Assembly: GCF_003957295.1 (NCBI RefSeq)
Contig: NZ_RQPJ01000003.1
Coordinates: forward strand, 441,135 to 505,134
DNA: 64,000 nucleotides
Direction: 5' to 3'
From: Arenibacter aquaticus
GTDB lineage: Bacteria; Bacteroidota; Bacteroidia; Flavobacteriales; Flavobacteriaceae
Below, in pieces: positions 36,591-46,071 of this stretch. Numbering within the stretch: position 1 is the first letter of the stretch; the number at the start of each line of letters is the position of its first letter. The translations under genes and the position numbers were made by a program. A model generated the notes under the pieces. That model saw only the letters and a list, made by a program, of their open reading frames with translations, had not been told where the DNA came from and ran no database searches.

Positions 36591-36832
36591 TGCCCCGAAG
36601 CGTTTGGAACGCTGAGTGAGGTTTTCATTTGCCAGTAATGGTATATGCCCCTTGCGAACATTACACGCATGGGAATGCTAAGATTATAAAATTGGAAAGT
36701 AGAAAGGACCATTACGGTGAGAGTAACGGTTTAGGGATATATCAGAACTTTTACTGTCACCCATTATTTTTGGGATAGACACTAAAAAGGTCAAGGATTA
36801 CTTTTGGATAATTAACCAACAATATAAAATAG

Positions 36833-37630
36833 ATGGATTTAGGATTAAATGATAAAGTGGTTGTGGTAACTGGTGCCGCTGGAACTAAAGGGAGTATAGG
36901 TGAAACTATTGTACAAGCCCTTGCGAACGAAGGGGCGATACCTGTAATAGTGTGTAGAAACGATAGAGGTTATGGCTATGAAAAGGAACTTCAGGAAAGG
37001 GGGTTGGATGCCATCTTCGTTAAGACAGATCTATCCGATCCGGCCCAAATAGAAAAAGCGGTAAAAATAATTGGCGAAAAGTACGGGCGTATAGATGCCC
37101 TTATCAATAATGTTGGGGTCAACGATGGTGCCGGACTTGATGCTTCCATTGAGGATTTTATGTATTCCTTAAAATTGAATTTAGTAAGTTTCTTTGCCAT
37201 GACAAAATACTGTTTGCCCTATCTTATCAAAGCCAAGGGCAATATATTGAATATAGGATCCAAAGTTGCATTAACAGGCCAGGGAGCTACTTCCGGATAT
37301 GCAGCTTCCAAAGGGGGAGTGTTGGGTCTTACCCGTGAATGGGCGGTAGACCTAATTAAACATGATATCCGTTCCAATGCCATAATCATCGCAGAAAGCT
37401 GGACCCCTGCCTATGACAATTGGATCAAAACCCTGGACGACGGAGCCGAAAAATTACAATCCATCGTCAAGAAAATACCCCTCGAAAATCGAATGACAAC
37501 TCCCCAGGAAATTGCTGATAGCTGTTTGTTCACTATCTCGGATAAATCTTCACATACCACGGGACAGTTCATTTTTGTGGACGGGGGCTACGTACATTTG
37601 GACAGATCTCTATTGACCGATCAACTATAA
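36833..37630 (+). CDS. SDR L-fucose dehydrogenase (FucX-like), possibly acting on L-galactose
   Basis: A 265-residue short-chain dehydrogenase. The NAD motif VVTGAAGTKGSIG (residues 11-23), NNVG (92-95), Ser143 and the YxxxK pair Tyr156/Lys160 are in place. The C-terminal SHTTGQFIFVDGGYVHLDRSL closely resembles Campylobacter FucX and other L-fucose dehydrogenases, which oxidise L-fucose (and the related D-arabinose or L-galactose configuration) to the lactone. It is 12 bases upstream of the FucP-like transporter, so it belongs to an uptake-and-oxidation operon for the sugar released by the neighbouring GH29 enzymes. It differs from isomerase-based FucI pathways. Confidence 0.8.
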   Translation: MDLGLNDKVVVVTGAAGTKGSIGETIVQALANEGAIPVIVCRNDRGYGYEKELQERGLDAIFVKTDLSDPAQIEKAVKIIGEKYGRIDALINNVGVNDGAGLDASIEDFMYSLKLNLVSFFAMTKYCLPYLIKAKGNILNIGSKVALTGQGATSGYAASKGGVLGLTREWAVDLIKHDIRSNAIIIAESWTPAYDNWIKTLDDGAEKLQSIVKKIPLENRMTTPQEIADSCLFTISDKSSHTTGQFIFVDGGYVHLDRSLLTDQL

Positions 37631-37642
37631 AAACTACCCACT

Positions 37643-38977
37643 ATGAACACTACCAATAAAATACCAGTGGTGCGTAGGGAATTATTATTTCCCTTCATTA
37701 TCATCACTTCATTGTTTGCTCTTTGGGGCATTGCCAACGACCTTACCAACCCTATGGTATCTGCATTTAAGAAAGTGATGCCGGAATTGACCAATGTACA
37801 AGCTTCGTTGGTACAGTTTGCCTTCTATTTTGGCTATTTTTTTATGGCCTTGCCTGCCGCACTCTTTATTCGTAAATACAGCTATAAATCCGGTATTATC
37901 CTAGGATTGATTTTATATGCCATAGGAGCATTTTTGTTTTATCCTGCAGCGGCCTATGAAGAATACTCTTATTTTTTAATATCCCTTTGGGTATTGACTT
38001 GTGGCCTTGCTTTTTTGGAAACCACCTCCAACCCATTAGTACTTGCCCTAGGCGATGAGGAAACAGCTACCAGAAGATTAAACCTGGCCCAAGCATTTAA
38101 TCCTATGGGATCATTGACCGGAATGATCATAGCGCAAGTTTTTGTAATAGGAGCGTTGCGTTCAGATGATTACACCGCTGAAGCCTTTAAGGCCTTAGGG
38201 TCTGAAGAATTGGCCGCCATTAGGGAGAATGACCTGGGAATTATCAGTATCCCGTATATTGGTTTGGGAATTGTGGTACTCACTATCATGGCCATAATCG
38301 TATTTACCAAGATCCCGAAAACGGCAGAAGAAGACAAGATGTCGGTTTCAGAATCCTTTAAAAAACTTTTTGCCAATAAAAACTATATAAGAGGTGTTGT
38401 TGCCCAAGCTTTCTATGTGGGCGCACAGATTATGTGCTGGACCTATATTTTTCAGTACGTTGATCTGATGAACCAAGGACGGGCCGAGACCGAACAATTA
38501 ACGGCTACTTGGTTCAACGTAATGGCCATGATATCGTTTCTTACAGGACGGTGGATCGGCACAGCTATGATGAAGAATATAAATCCTTCCAAACTCTTGA
38601 TGTGGTTTGGTCTTGGAGGAGTATTGATGTCCCTAGGGGCGATAGTATTACCCGGCATGGCAGGTCTACTTGCTCTAGTAGGTATTTCGGTCTTTATGTC
38701 CATTATGTTCCCTACCATTTACGGAATTGCCTTAAAGGACATGGGAGATGAGGCCAAAATAGGGTCCGCGGGCCTTGTAATGGCCATTGTAGGAGGTGCT
38801 TTAATGCCAGTACTCCAAGGCAGTATTTTGGACTGGGGAGGGGATGGATTTGCAGATGTAGCGGTACTAGGATTTATTCCGGAAGTAAAATTTTCATTCA
38901 TTCTACCCTTGATTTGCCTGGCCGTTGTGGCTTGGTACGGATACAGTAGTTTTAAAACAAATAATACAATCAAATGA
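37643..38977 (+). CDS. fucP: FucP-type sugar:H+ symporter (MFS)
   Basis: A 444-residue major-facilitator transporter of the fucose-galactose-glucose:H+ symporter family with twelve hydrophobic segments. The diagnostic N-terminal FALWGIANDLTNPMVSAFKKVM (about residues 21-42) and FAFYFGYFFMALPAALF are present, as is FLETTSNPLVLALG near residue 128. The YTIFQYVD-type and GIALKDMG segments match FucP in the C-half. It imports L-fucose, and possibly L-galactose, through the inner membrane. It sits between the dehydrogenase and the mutarotase, overlapping the latter by four bases. Confidence 0.9.
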   Translation: MNTTNKIPVVRRELLFPFIIITSLFALWGIANDLTNPMVSAFKKVMPELTNVQASLVQFAFYFGYFFMALPAALFIRKYSYKSGIILGLILYAIGAFLFYPAAAYEEYSYFLISLWVLTCGLAFLETTSNPLVLALGDEETATRRLNLAQAFNPMGSLTGMIIAQVFVIGALRSDDYTAEAFKALGSEELAAIRENDLGIISIPYIGLGIVVLTIMAIIVFTKIPKTAEEDKMSVSESFKKLFANKNYIRGVVAQAFYVGAQIMCWTYIFQYVDLMNQGRAETEQLTATWFNVMAMISFLTGRWIGTAMMKNINPSKLLMWFGLGGVLMSLGAIVLPGMAGLLALVGISVFMSIMFPTIYGIALKDMGDEAKIGSAGLVMAIVGGALMPVLQGSILDWGGDGFADVAVLGFIPEVKFSFILPLICLAVVAWYGYSSFKTNNTIK

Positions 38978-39318
38978 TGACAAAAAGATATTGTTTTTCC
39001 TGCGATTTAAAGGAAGACCCCCAATTAATAAAGGAATATAAGGAATACCATGCCGCTGGAAACGCCTGGCCAGAAATAACCAAAAGTATCAAGGATGCCG
39101 GTATTGTAGATCTGCAGATTTATCTTACCGGGAACAGAATGTTTATGATCATGGATGTGGACGAAACTTTCGACCCGGTGAAAAAGGCCAAAGCAGATGA
39201 GGAAAATCCAAAGGTACAGGAGTGGGAAGAGCTTATGTGGAAATATCAACAAGCATTGCCTTGGGCCAAAGAAGGTGAAAAATGGGTATCCATGGAACAA
39301 GTTTTCCAATTAGTATAG
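38974..39318 (+). CDS. L-rhamnose/L-fucose mutarotase family protein (DUF718)
   Basis: A 114-residue ferredoxin-like-fold mutarotase of the RhaM/DUF718 family. It interconverts alpha and beta anomers of a 6-deoxy-L-hexose so that the stereospecific dehydrogenase can use all of it. The conserved core EYKEYHAAGNAWPEI (residues 21-35, with His26) and the terminal WVSMEQVFQL are visible. Its ATG overlaps the transporter stop by four bases (ATGA), showing tight coupling. In Campylobacter a member of the same family accompanies FucX and FucP, supporting an L-fucose-type substrate. Confidence 0.85.
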   Translation: MMTKRYCFSCDLKEDPQLIKEYKEYHAAGNAWPEITKSIKDAGIVDLQIYLTGNRMFMIMDVDETFDPVKKAKADEENPKVQEWEELMWKYQQALPWAKEGEKWVSMEQVFQLV

Positions 39319-39338
39319 AACCATTAATATATTATATA

Positions 39339-40835
39339 ATGAAGAAAAAACACCTTATTTTATCCTTAGCTCTATGCGCTATTCCGCTATTGGGTATAGG
39401 TCAAAACAATAAAGAATACCAAGCCAATTGGGAATCCCTTTCACAGCATAAAGAGGCACCAGAATGGTTTAAGGATGCAAAATTTGGCATTTATTTCCAT
39501 TGGGGCGTTTATAGCGTTCCGGCATTTGGAAGTGAGTGGTACCCCAGTAAAATGTATATTAAGGGTACGGCAGAATATGAGCATCATCAAAAAGTATACG
39601 GTAAGCAAAGCACCTACGGTTATCATGAATTTGTACCCCAATTTAAAGCTGAAAAATTCGATGCGGATGAATGGGTTGCCCTATTCAAAAATGCAGGGGC
39701 CAAATTTGCAGGTCCGGTAGCGCAACATCACGATGGATTTGCCATGTGGGACAGTGAAATTAATCCTTGGAATGCTGCAGATAAAGGTCCTAAAAGAGAC
39801 ATTACAGGGGAGTTGGCCAATGCCTTGCGTAAGAATGACATGAAATTGATAACCACTTTTCATCATGCGCGAAACCTTCAGCGAAATGCGGAGAATCCAA
39901 AAAAATGGGGTAATTTTGATAGTCATTTCACGTATGACCCAAGCTATCATACCTCTACTGAAGAGCCAGAATTACGTAAATTATACGGGAACATTCCTAC
40001 CAATGAATTTCATGAATACTGGTCTGCACAGATTAAGGAAGTAGTGGACAAATACCATCCCGATGCCATTTGGTTCGATTCTTGGCTCAATTTTATTCCC
40101 GAGTCCAGGGTGCAGCAGATGTGTGCCCAGTATTTTAATACCGCTAAAGAAAATGGGCAGGAGGTCTTGATTGGATATAAACAATGGGACTTGCCCAAAG
40201 AGGTGGGAATACAAGATATAGAGCAAGGAGGAAAAAGGGATATTACTGAACGGGCATGGATGACCGACATAACCTTGAGCAATCAATCATGGAGCTATGT
40301 TACTGGTCAGACCTATAAACCAGCTCCGCTAGTTATGAGAAACCTTATTGATGTTGTTAGTAAAAACGGTGTGGTATTGTTAAATGTTTCACCTAAGGCC
40401 GATGGAAGTATCCCGGAGGAACAACGAAAAGTATTAGGGGAAATGGGTAACTGGTTCTCAAAATATGGTGAGGCCATTTACAATACCAAGCCCTGGGATT
40501 TATACGGGTTTGGAGATGCGAGTGCAGGAGAAGGACATTTTGGTGGGCAATCGGCTACCGTAGAATACAGTGCCAACGATATTAGGTTTACACAATCCAA
40601 GGACGAAAAAAGCTTGTATCTCATTTTCCTAGGAAAACCAGAAGTGGGCAAGGAAGTTACATTGCGGTTATTGGCAAAACATCGCTACAGTCCGCATTCG
40701 GCCATTAAACGGATTGTTCTTTTGGGGACAGACACCGAAGTGGAATACGACCTGAACGATGAGAATTTTAAATTGATCATACCCGAGGCCCCGATGGATG
40801 AAATTGCAACTGTTCTAAAATTTGAACTGGAATAA
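39339..40835 (+). CDS. GH29 alpha-L-fucosidase family enzyme
   Basis: A 498-residue GH29 enzyme. I use the ATG at 39339 rather than an in-frame upstream start, because the signal peptide MKKKHLILSLALCAIPLLGIGQ begins there. FGIYFHWGVYSVPAFGSEWYP, GPVAQHHDGFAMWDSE and the nucleophile Asp247 in DAIWFDSWLN match the family, and a C-terminal beta-sandwich ends the protein. It resembles the GH29 at 28634 more than the lipoprotein at 33775 in the region around the barrel start. It begins 20 bases after the mutarotase and ends the catabolic operon. Substrate is terminal alpha-L-fucose or L-galactose. Confidence 0.92.
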   Translation: MKKKHLILSLALCAIPLLGIGQNNKEYQANWESLSQHKEAPEWFKDAKFGIYFHWGVYSVPAFGSEWYPSKMYIKGTAEYEHHQKVYGKQSTYGYHEFVPQFKAEKFDADEWVALFKNAGAKFAGPVAQHHDGFAMWDSEINPWNAADKGPKRDITGELANALRKNDMKLITTFHHARNLQRNAENPKKWGNFDSHFTYDPSYHTSTEEPELRKLYGNIPTNEFHEYWSAQIKEVVDKYHPDAIWFDSWLNFIPESRVQQMCAQYFNTAKENGQEVLIGYKQWDLPKEVGIQDIEQGGKRDITERAWMTDITLSNQSWSYVTGQTYKPAPLVMRNLIDVVSKNGVVLLNVSPKADGSIPEEQRKVLGEMGNWFSKYGEAIYNTKPWDLYGFGDASAGEGHFGGQSATVEYSANDIRFTQSKDEKSLYLIFLGKPEVGKEVTLRLLAKHRYSPHSAIKRIVLLGTDTEVEYDLNDENFKLIIPEAPMDEIATVLKFELE

Positions 40836-40909
40836 TTAAAATGGCTTAGTTCATTTTAATACTTTATGGTGAAATCATTCTAATTTGTGGTTTTACCAAT
40901 TGCAAAAAG

Positions 40910-40967
40910 AAAAACGTATCGATATTGGCTAAAATCAATTAGAAGCCTTATTTCGGTACGTTTTTTT
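40910..40967. terminator. Bidirectional terminator between convergent operons
   Basis: AAAAACGTATCGA (40910-40922) pairs with TCGGTACGTTTTT (40953-40965) with one G-T wobble, and GGCT/AGCC pairs inside the loop. Plus-strand T and minus-strand T runs lie on both outer sides, so it can stop transcription from the GH29 operon and from the SusCD/FG-GAP operon. Confidence 0.82.
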
Positions 40968-41109
40968 ATGGCCTATAATCCTTTAACAGTTCTATAACTT
41001 AATTACACACTTAGATTTTTCCATCAAAAGCTCTGTATCTGCTATTTAGATGCTAGGTTTCTTATGATATTTAAACTATTGTAAATAACTGCTTTATAGC
41101 TAAAAGGAC

Positions 41110-44100
41110 TTATTTAACTTCTTTAATTTTTAAGCTATCGTTATTAATGGCAAACAATAAACCGTTTGTTTTTTTATTTGCAAGTTTGATAATGGCCGTA
41201 TTTCTAACATCCCCGGTTATCATTAGCCCACTTTTGTCCGGTTCTACCAACTTAAACCCTTGTGGTCCACCGATCATTACCAAGCCCACACTGGAGTCAT
41301 TTCTTGGGGTTTCTACCTCGGATTGATAGAGATTGCCGGCCACAACCACATCGGGGTATTTATCTCCGTTATAATCAATTTCCTGAAAGGAGTTAATTGA
41401 GGAAAACTGTGCTCTATTGGGTAGGCTATGCATTGCATAGGTACCATCCCCCCTATTTTCAATCCATTGATGTGCAAAGGTTTGGACGGTATAATGCAGG
41501 GATTGTTCCAACATTTTTTCTCCATAAATATCCATAAGGTCCGCATTGGCAAATGATTCAAAGGTTTTAAAGCGTTGCTTAATGGCCGGAACTTGTTGGG
41601 AAGAGCATTCCCTGCCCCGTAATGGCAGTTTGGTGCCGTATTTTTCATAGCTCAGCACAATATCCATACTGCCATTTTCATCAAAATCGTTGGCATAGAC
41701 CTCAAAAGGGGCCTTGTCACTGGCCTTGTACTTATAATTAAGACCTAAGTTCCCAGCCAGATAATCCATATCCCCGTCGGCATCCACGTCCATCTTCTGC
41801 AGCGCATACCACCATCCCCGACTCTTTTCAAAACCCAAATTTTGGGTAACTTCTTCAAATTTATGGCCCATATTCTTAAAAAAGCGAATAGGCATCCATT
41901 CGCCTGTTATGATCAGATCAATATTTCCATCGTTGTTAAAATCATCCCAGAGGGCAGATGTTACTAGACCTGCATCTTGGAGCTCGGGAACAATGTCCGC
42001 GGTTACATCTGTATATCGGAGTGCTTGGTCTATTCCACCATCATTACGGAGTAAATAACTCTGCGCAGGAAATGGATATTTTCCGGGTACTATTCTCCCA
42101 CCAACAAACAGGTCCATATCTCCATCATTGTCGTAATCTGCCGAAACAACTGTTTGGCCACTGGAGGTTATTTTTGGAAGGGAACTGCTTGCCTTTGTAA
42201 ATCCTTTCGGGGTATTTATATACAATCTATCCTGGTAAAACTCCTTGGGTTTTAATTTACTATTGCCTCCGCTTACCACATACAGGTCCAAATCCGAATC
42301 TCCGTCCGCATCAAATAATAGAGCTCCTGTGTCTTCTAGATCAAGCTCCTTATCCCAAGGGCCGGAAAGCATTTCAAATTCACCATTTTCTTTTTGCAGA
42401 TACATTGCTGGTGGACTCCCCGCTGCGTTGCCTACAAAAACATCCTCCAACCCATCGGCGTTAATATCCCCTACCGTCAAGGCCGGTCCAAGTTGGGAAT
42501 TCTTATGGGGCAACAGCGGCTCAAAGGCATAATCGTTATAAAAATCTTCTTCATGAAGAAAATCAATTTTGGAACTATCGGTAATATCCTCGAAAGGTAG
42601 TGGGTGGTCCTCTTTAGTTTCCGAAGCCAAAGGGCTGTTATCATTGTATTCAATTTCTATTGCTTGATCAACGGCTATATTTTGAACAATTTGAAGCTTG
42701 CCATTGGGCCAAAATATTTTTATTTCCTCCACTTGATTTTTAGATCCAAGTCCAAAATGCAAGAGGGGCTCCACACTGGATTGATATCCCCTGCTAAGTG
42801 TTAACTCCTGCTGCTGTATGCTTTCTCCACACTTTACCATTACTTTGGCACCAAGGCCCATTAGGTTCTGGTCTTGTCCTTTTAAGGCGACTTTTAAATA
42901 GTGGTTTCCTGTTTTTTGGGTCTGATTTACGGCTATGGTAGCTGCACCATCCATATTATTAATAACTAGATCTAGGTCACCATCGCCATCCAAATCGGTA
43001 TATGCAAATCCATTGGAAAAGCCCTTTTGTTCCAACCCCCAATCCTTGGTTACATTTGAAAATGAAAAATCACCATTATTTTGGAAGGCAAAATTGGCAA
43101 TGGGCGTACTGGGCATTAGGTTAAAATCAGGATTGCTTTCCCTCCCGAAAAAAGTAGCACTATCATAGGAGGCATTTACGTCATTATTGTTAACATCACG
43201 CTTTACACCGTTGGAGACAAAAACATCTTTATGACCATCATTGTCGAAATCTGCAAAAAGTGCTCCCCAACTCCAGTCGGTTGTTGCCATTCCTGCAAAC
43301 CTCGCAATATCACTAAAGATGGGTTCTCCACCCCTGTTTGGCCCGTTGTTAAGCTGTAGCGAATTTTGCATATATTGATAATTGAACCCCAATTCCACCG
43401 CTTCATAAAATGATTCTGGGTTCATACTGGCCATATTGGTTTTAGATCTTTTGTAATCTGCCGGTGTCATATCTACCTGCAATAAGTCTGTGTATCCGTC
43501 ATTGTTAAAATCAGCGGCGTCTATTCCCATTCCGAACATGGAGGTATGGCGGGTCGCTTTTTGGGATATTTCTTTAAAGGTTCCATCGCCATTGTTCTGA
43601 TAAAGATAATCGGGAACGTTAAAATCATTGGACAAATATAGGTCTACATAGCCATCGTTGTTAAAATCCGTAGCCACCAATCCCAAGGTTAGACCAAAAT
43701 TTTGTACCCCGGCCTCCACGGTAACATCCACAAACTTACCATTTCCTTGGTTCTTATAAAGATGGCCAGAATCTTCAAATTTGTTCTCATCCATCTTATC
43801 CTTATAATATTTGTTTCCCATGCTTACCATAACATTAGGGTAGTTTGCAACAAAGAGATCTAGTAGTCCGTCGTTATCGTAATCAAAAAAAGTAGATTGT
43901 ATGGAAGCTCCGGTGTCGGCTATCCCATAAGATTGGGCACTTTCCCTAAAAGTGTTATTGCCGTTATTGATAAATAGTTGGTTGGCCGTGTTTCCAAATT
44001 TGCCCGAAACACTGAGATAAATATCCAAATATCCGTCGTGGTTTATATCTACCATGGTTGTACCGGAATACCATCGGTCATCTCCCGAAACACCTGCAGA

Positions 44101-44412
44101 TTCGCTAATATCCTCAAATTGCAATCCACCTTTGTTCAGATATAATTTATTGGGAACAAGATTACCGGTGAAATACAAATCGGGTAGTCCGTCGTTATTG
44201 ATATCCCCTACGGAGACACCGGCCCCTAGATATAGATATGGAAAGTCAAAATAGTTGAGGGTGTCATTTTCTACAATGTTATTGGAGAAGTGAATTCCAG
44301 AAGTCGCAGCATCAATTTGAACGAATCCGGTACTGCTCATGGGTTCCTTTTCAGAAGAACAGGAAGCGATGGTCAGGATAAATATAATAGGTAAAACTCT
44401 CAAATACATCAT
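41110..44412 (-). CDS. FG-GAP/VCBS-repeat lipoprotein with UnbV (ASPIC) domain
   Basis: An 1100-residue surface lipoprotein, with lipobox IASC at Cys18. Many FG-GAP-like calcium-binding motifs of the form D-x-[DN]-x-[DN]-G repeat through both halves (DINNDGLPDLYF and DINHDGYLDIYL near the start, DYDNDGDMDLFVGG later), suggesting beta-propellers. A UnbV/ASPIC domain lies in the middle around residues 500-580 (LGLGSKNQVEEIKIFWPNGK). Such proteins commonly follow SusC/SusD genes and may help bind or present glycan; there is no catalytic signature. It is the third gene of the second SusC/SusD operon, 85 bases after susD with a hairpin in the gap. Function is unproven. Confidence 0.85.
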   Translation of the reverse strand: MMYLRVLPIIFILTIASCSSEKEPMSSTGFVQIDAATSGIHFSNNIVENDTLNYFDFPYLYLGAGVSVGDINNDGLPDLYFTGNLVPNKLYLNKGGLQFEDISESAGVSGDDRWYSGTTMVDINHDGYLDIYLSVSGKFGNTANQLFINNGNNTFRESAQSYGIADTGASIQSTFFDYDNDGLLDLFVANYPNVMVSMGNKYYKDKMDENKFEDSGHLYKNQGNGKFVDVTVEAGVQNFGLTLGLVATDFNNDGYVDLYLSNDFNVPDYLYQNNGDGTFKEISQKATRHTSMFGMGIDAADFNNDGYTDLLQVDMTPADYKRSKTNMASMNPESFYEAVELGFNYQYMQNSLQLNNGPNRGGEPIFSDIARFAGMATTDWSWGALFADFDNDGHKDVFVSNGVKRDVNNNDVNASYDSATFFGRESNPDFNLMPSTPIANFAFQNNGDFSFSNVTKDWGLEQKGFSNGFAYTDLDGDGDLDLVINNMDGAATIAVNQTQKTGNHYLKVALKGQDQNLMGLGAKVMVKCGESIQQQELTLSRGYQSSVEPLLHFGLGSKNQVEEIKIFWPNGKLQIVQNIAVDQAIEIEYNDNSPLASETKEDHPLPFEDITDSSKIDFLHEEDFYNDYAFEPLLPHKNSQLGPALTVGDINADGLEDVFVGNAAGSPPAMYLQKENGEFEMLSGPWDKELDLEDTGALLFDADGDSDLDLYVVSGGNSKLKPKEFYQDRLYINTPKGFTKASSSLPKITSSGQTVVSADYDNDGDMDLFVGGRIVPGKYPFPAQSYLLRNDGGIDQALRYTDVTADIVPELQDAGLVTSALWDDFNNDGNIDLIITGEWMPIRFFKNMGHKFEEVTQNLGFEKSRGWWYALQKMDVDADGDMDYLAGNLGLNYKYKASDKAPFEVYANDFDENGSMDIVLSYEKYGTKLPLRGRECSSQQVPAIKQRFKTFESFANADLMDIYGEKMLEQSLHYTVQTFAHQWIENRGDGTYAMHSLPNRAQFSSINSFQEIDYNGDKYPDVVVAGNLYQSEVETPRNDSSVGLVMIGGPQGFKLVEPDKSGLMITGDVRNTAIIKLANKKTNGLLFAINNDSLKIKEVK

Positions 44413-44424
44413 AATACAAAATTA

Positions 44425-44459
44425 GTCGGCGATTGCAATATAAATACTGAATCGCCGAC
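44425..44459 (-). other. Intercistronic hairpin between susD and the FG-GAP gene
   Basis: GTCGGCGAT (44425-44433) pairs perfectly with ATCGCCGAC (44451-44459) across a 17-base loop. Read on the minus strand it is followed by TAATTTTG rather than a proper T tract. It looks like an RNA processing or attenuation element more than a full terminator. Confidence 0.6.
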
Positions 44460-44497
44460 ATGAACAAAAAACTAACTTAATTAAACTACTATGACTG

Positions 44498-46054
44498 TTA
44501 GTATCCAGGATTTTGTTTAAATACTGGATTGGCATCTATTTCGTTCTGTGGAATTGCAATATATTCCCTTCCCGGTTTATAGGAACTGGTACCTGCACTC
44601 TCAGATTTCAATTCTGGTTTGTTTACAATATATTCCTCTACTTTTCCCCAACGCAAAATATCGAAATAACGTGTACGCTCCAGCGTTAATTCTTTTACGC
44701 GCTCATCTTCTATGTCCTGCATGGTCAAGGATGTCAAGGCCGGCATATCAACCCTTGCACGTACTTCGTTAATGGCCTCCAAGGCAGGGGCAGTAGATCC
44801 GTTCAACATAAATTCAGCTTCGGCAAACATTAGTAAGATATCCGCATATCTCAATAACCTTAGATTGTTGCCGGATTGGTGCCAACCACCATCTTGCGAA
44901 CCCGTTTTGTTATCGAAGGTAATATCCAACCACTTGTTTCCCCATACGAAAGATTCTCCTGGGAATACCTCCTGATAGCTTAGATCGCCATATGTCTTGG
45001 AAGAAAGCACTTTACCGTTGTAGGTGGTAGTCTCATCAGTGTCAAAAAACAAGGTTGTATAGGTTCTTGGATCTATTTCATCGTTTACGGTTCTTTCATC
45101 CAAAAATAAATCCAACACCCAATTGTTTATACGCATTCCATCCTGACCTGTAAATCCTCTTGGCGCTATATCGGGGTGAAAGGCTGCACCTTTACCAAGT
45201 CCTGCGTTATCACCTCCCCAACCACTATTGCCATCGGCTACCAACTGTACTTCAAAAAGGGATTCCTTGTTATTTTCGGAAGCTTCAGTAAAGTTGTCGG
45301 CATAATCTTCCATTAACTCGTACCTACCATCCATTATCTTAGCAAACTCGGCCTTGGCCTCCGCATATTTTTCCTGGTACAAGAACACCTTGCCCAAAAG
45401 CCCAGTAGCGGCTCCGTTGGTAACCCTACCTGTCATATCCAAAGGCCAGGAGTCGGGAGCCAGTTGTTGGGCTTCCATTAGGTCGTTTTCTATTTGCGTC
45501 CAAACATCGGCAGGATCGGCCTGTTCAAGAGAATTAGGATTGTCTATATCACCTATCGGAGTGGTGATCAGGGGAACGTTTCTCCAACCGTTCAAGAGAT
45601 TAAAATAATTAAAGGCCCTAATAAAATAGGCTTCCCCCAAAATATTGTTCTTCTTGGTCTGATCCATATCAATATCGGGAACGTGTGCCAATACCTCATT
45701 GGCTCTGGTTACCCCTTGGAACATAGCACTCCATACCCAGAAGGCACCATTACTTTGAGGGACACCGTTAAAAGACCCGGCGGCAGTACGCTCTGATGTA
45801 GCAAATGCATTAACGGTATCTGCCCTGTAATCCGAAAGGAAAATTTCAAATCGGGTATAATACCAAATATGGGTAAACGGACTATATGCCCCTATGATAC
45901 CTTTTGTGGCGTCATCTTCGGTTTTCCAAAAGGATTGTGGGGTAACGGCATTCGGATTCTCTTGTTCAAGAATATCTGTTCTACAACTATTGGTTGTCAT
46001 CATTAACAACAGGAGTGCAGCCAGCGTACTTTTTGATAATATTTTATTTTTCAT
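44498..46054 (-). CDS. susD: SusD-like surface glycan-binding lipoprotein (pair 2)
   Basis: A 518-residue SusD/RagB-family lipoprotein (lipobox TNSC, Cys24). ILGEAYFIRAFNYFNLLNGWRNVPL, LRYADILLMFAEAEFMLN and the C-terminal DERVKELTLERTRYFDILRWG mark the family, and it ends in FKQNPGY. It is encoded 17 bases downstream of its SusC partner, which it would cover as a substrate-binding lid. Sequence around the N-terminal helices differs from the first SusD, so the two pairs likely bind different oligosaccharides. Confidence 0.95.
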   Translation of the reverse strand: MKNKILSKSTLAALLLLMMTTNSCRTDILEQENPNAVTPQSFWKTEDDATKGIIGAYSPFTHIWYYTRFEIFLSDYRADTVNAFATSERTAAGSFNGVPQSNGAFWVWSAMFQGVTRANEVLAHVPDIDMDQTKKNNILGEAYFIRAFNYFNLLNGWRNVPLITTPIGDIDNPNSLEQADPADVWTQIENDLMEAQQLAPDSWPLDMTGRVTNGAATGLLGKVFLYQEKYAEAKAEFAKIMDGRYELMEDYADNFTEASENNKESLFEVQLVADGNSGWGGDNAGLGKGAAFHPDIAPRGFTGQDGMRINNWVLDLFLDERTVNDEIDPRTYTTLFFDTDETTTYNGKVLSSKTYGDLSYQEVFPGESFVWGNKWLDITFDNKTGSQDGGWHQSGNNLRLLRYADILLMFAEAEFMLNGSTAPALEAINEVRARVDMPALTSLTMQDIEDERVKELTLERTRYFDILRWGKVEEYIVNKPELKSESAGTSSYKPGREYIAIPQNEIDANPVFKQNPGY

Positions 46055-46071
46055 GACTTTTTGTTATAATG

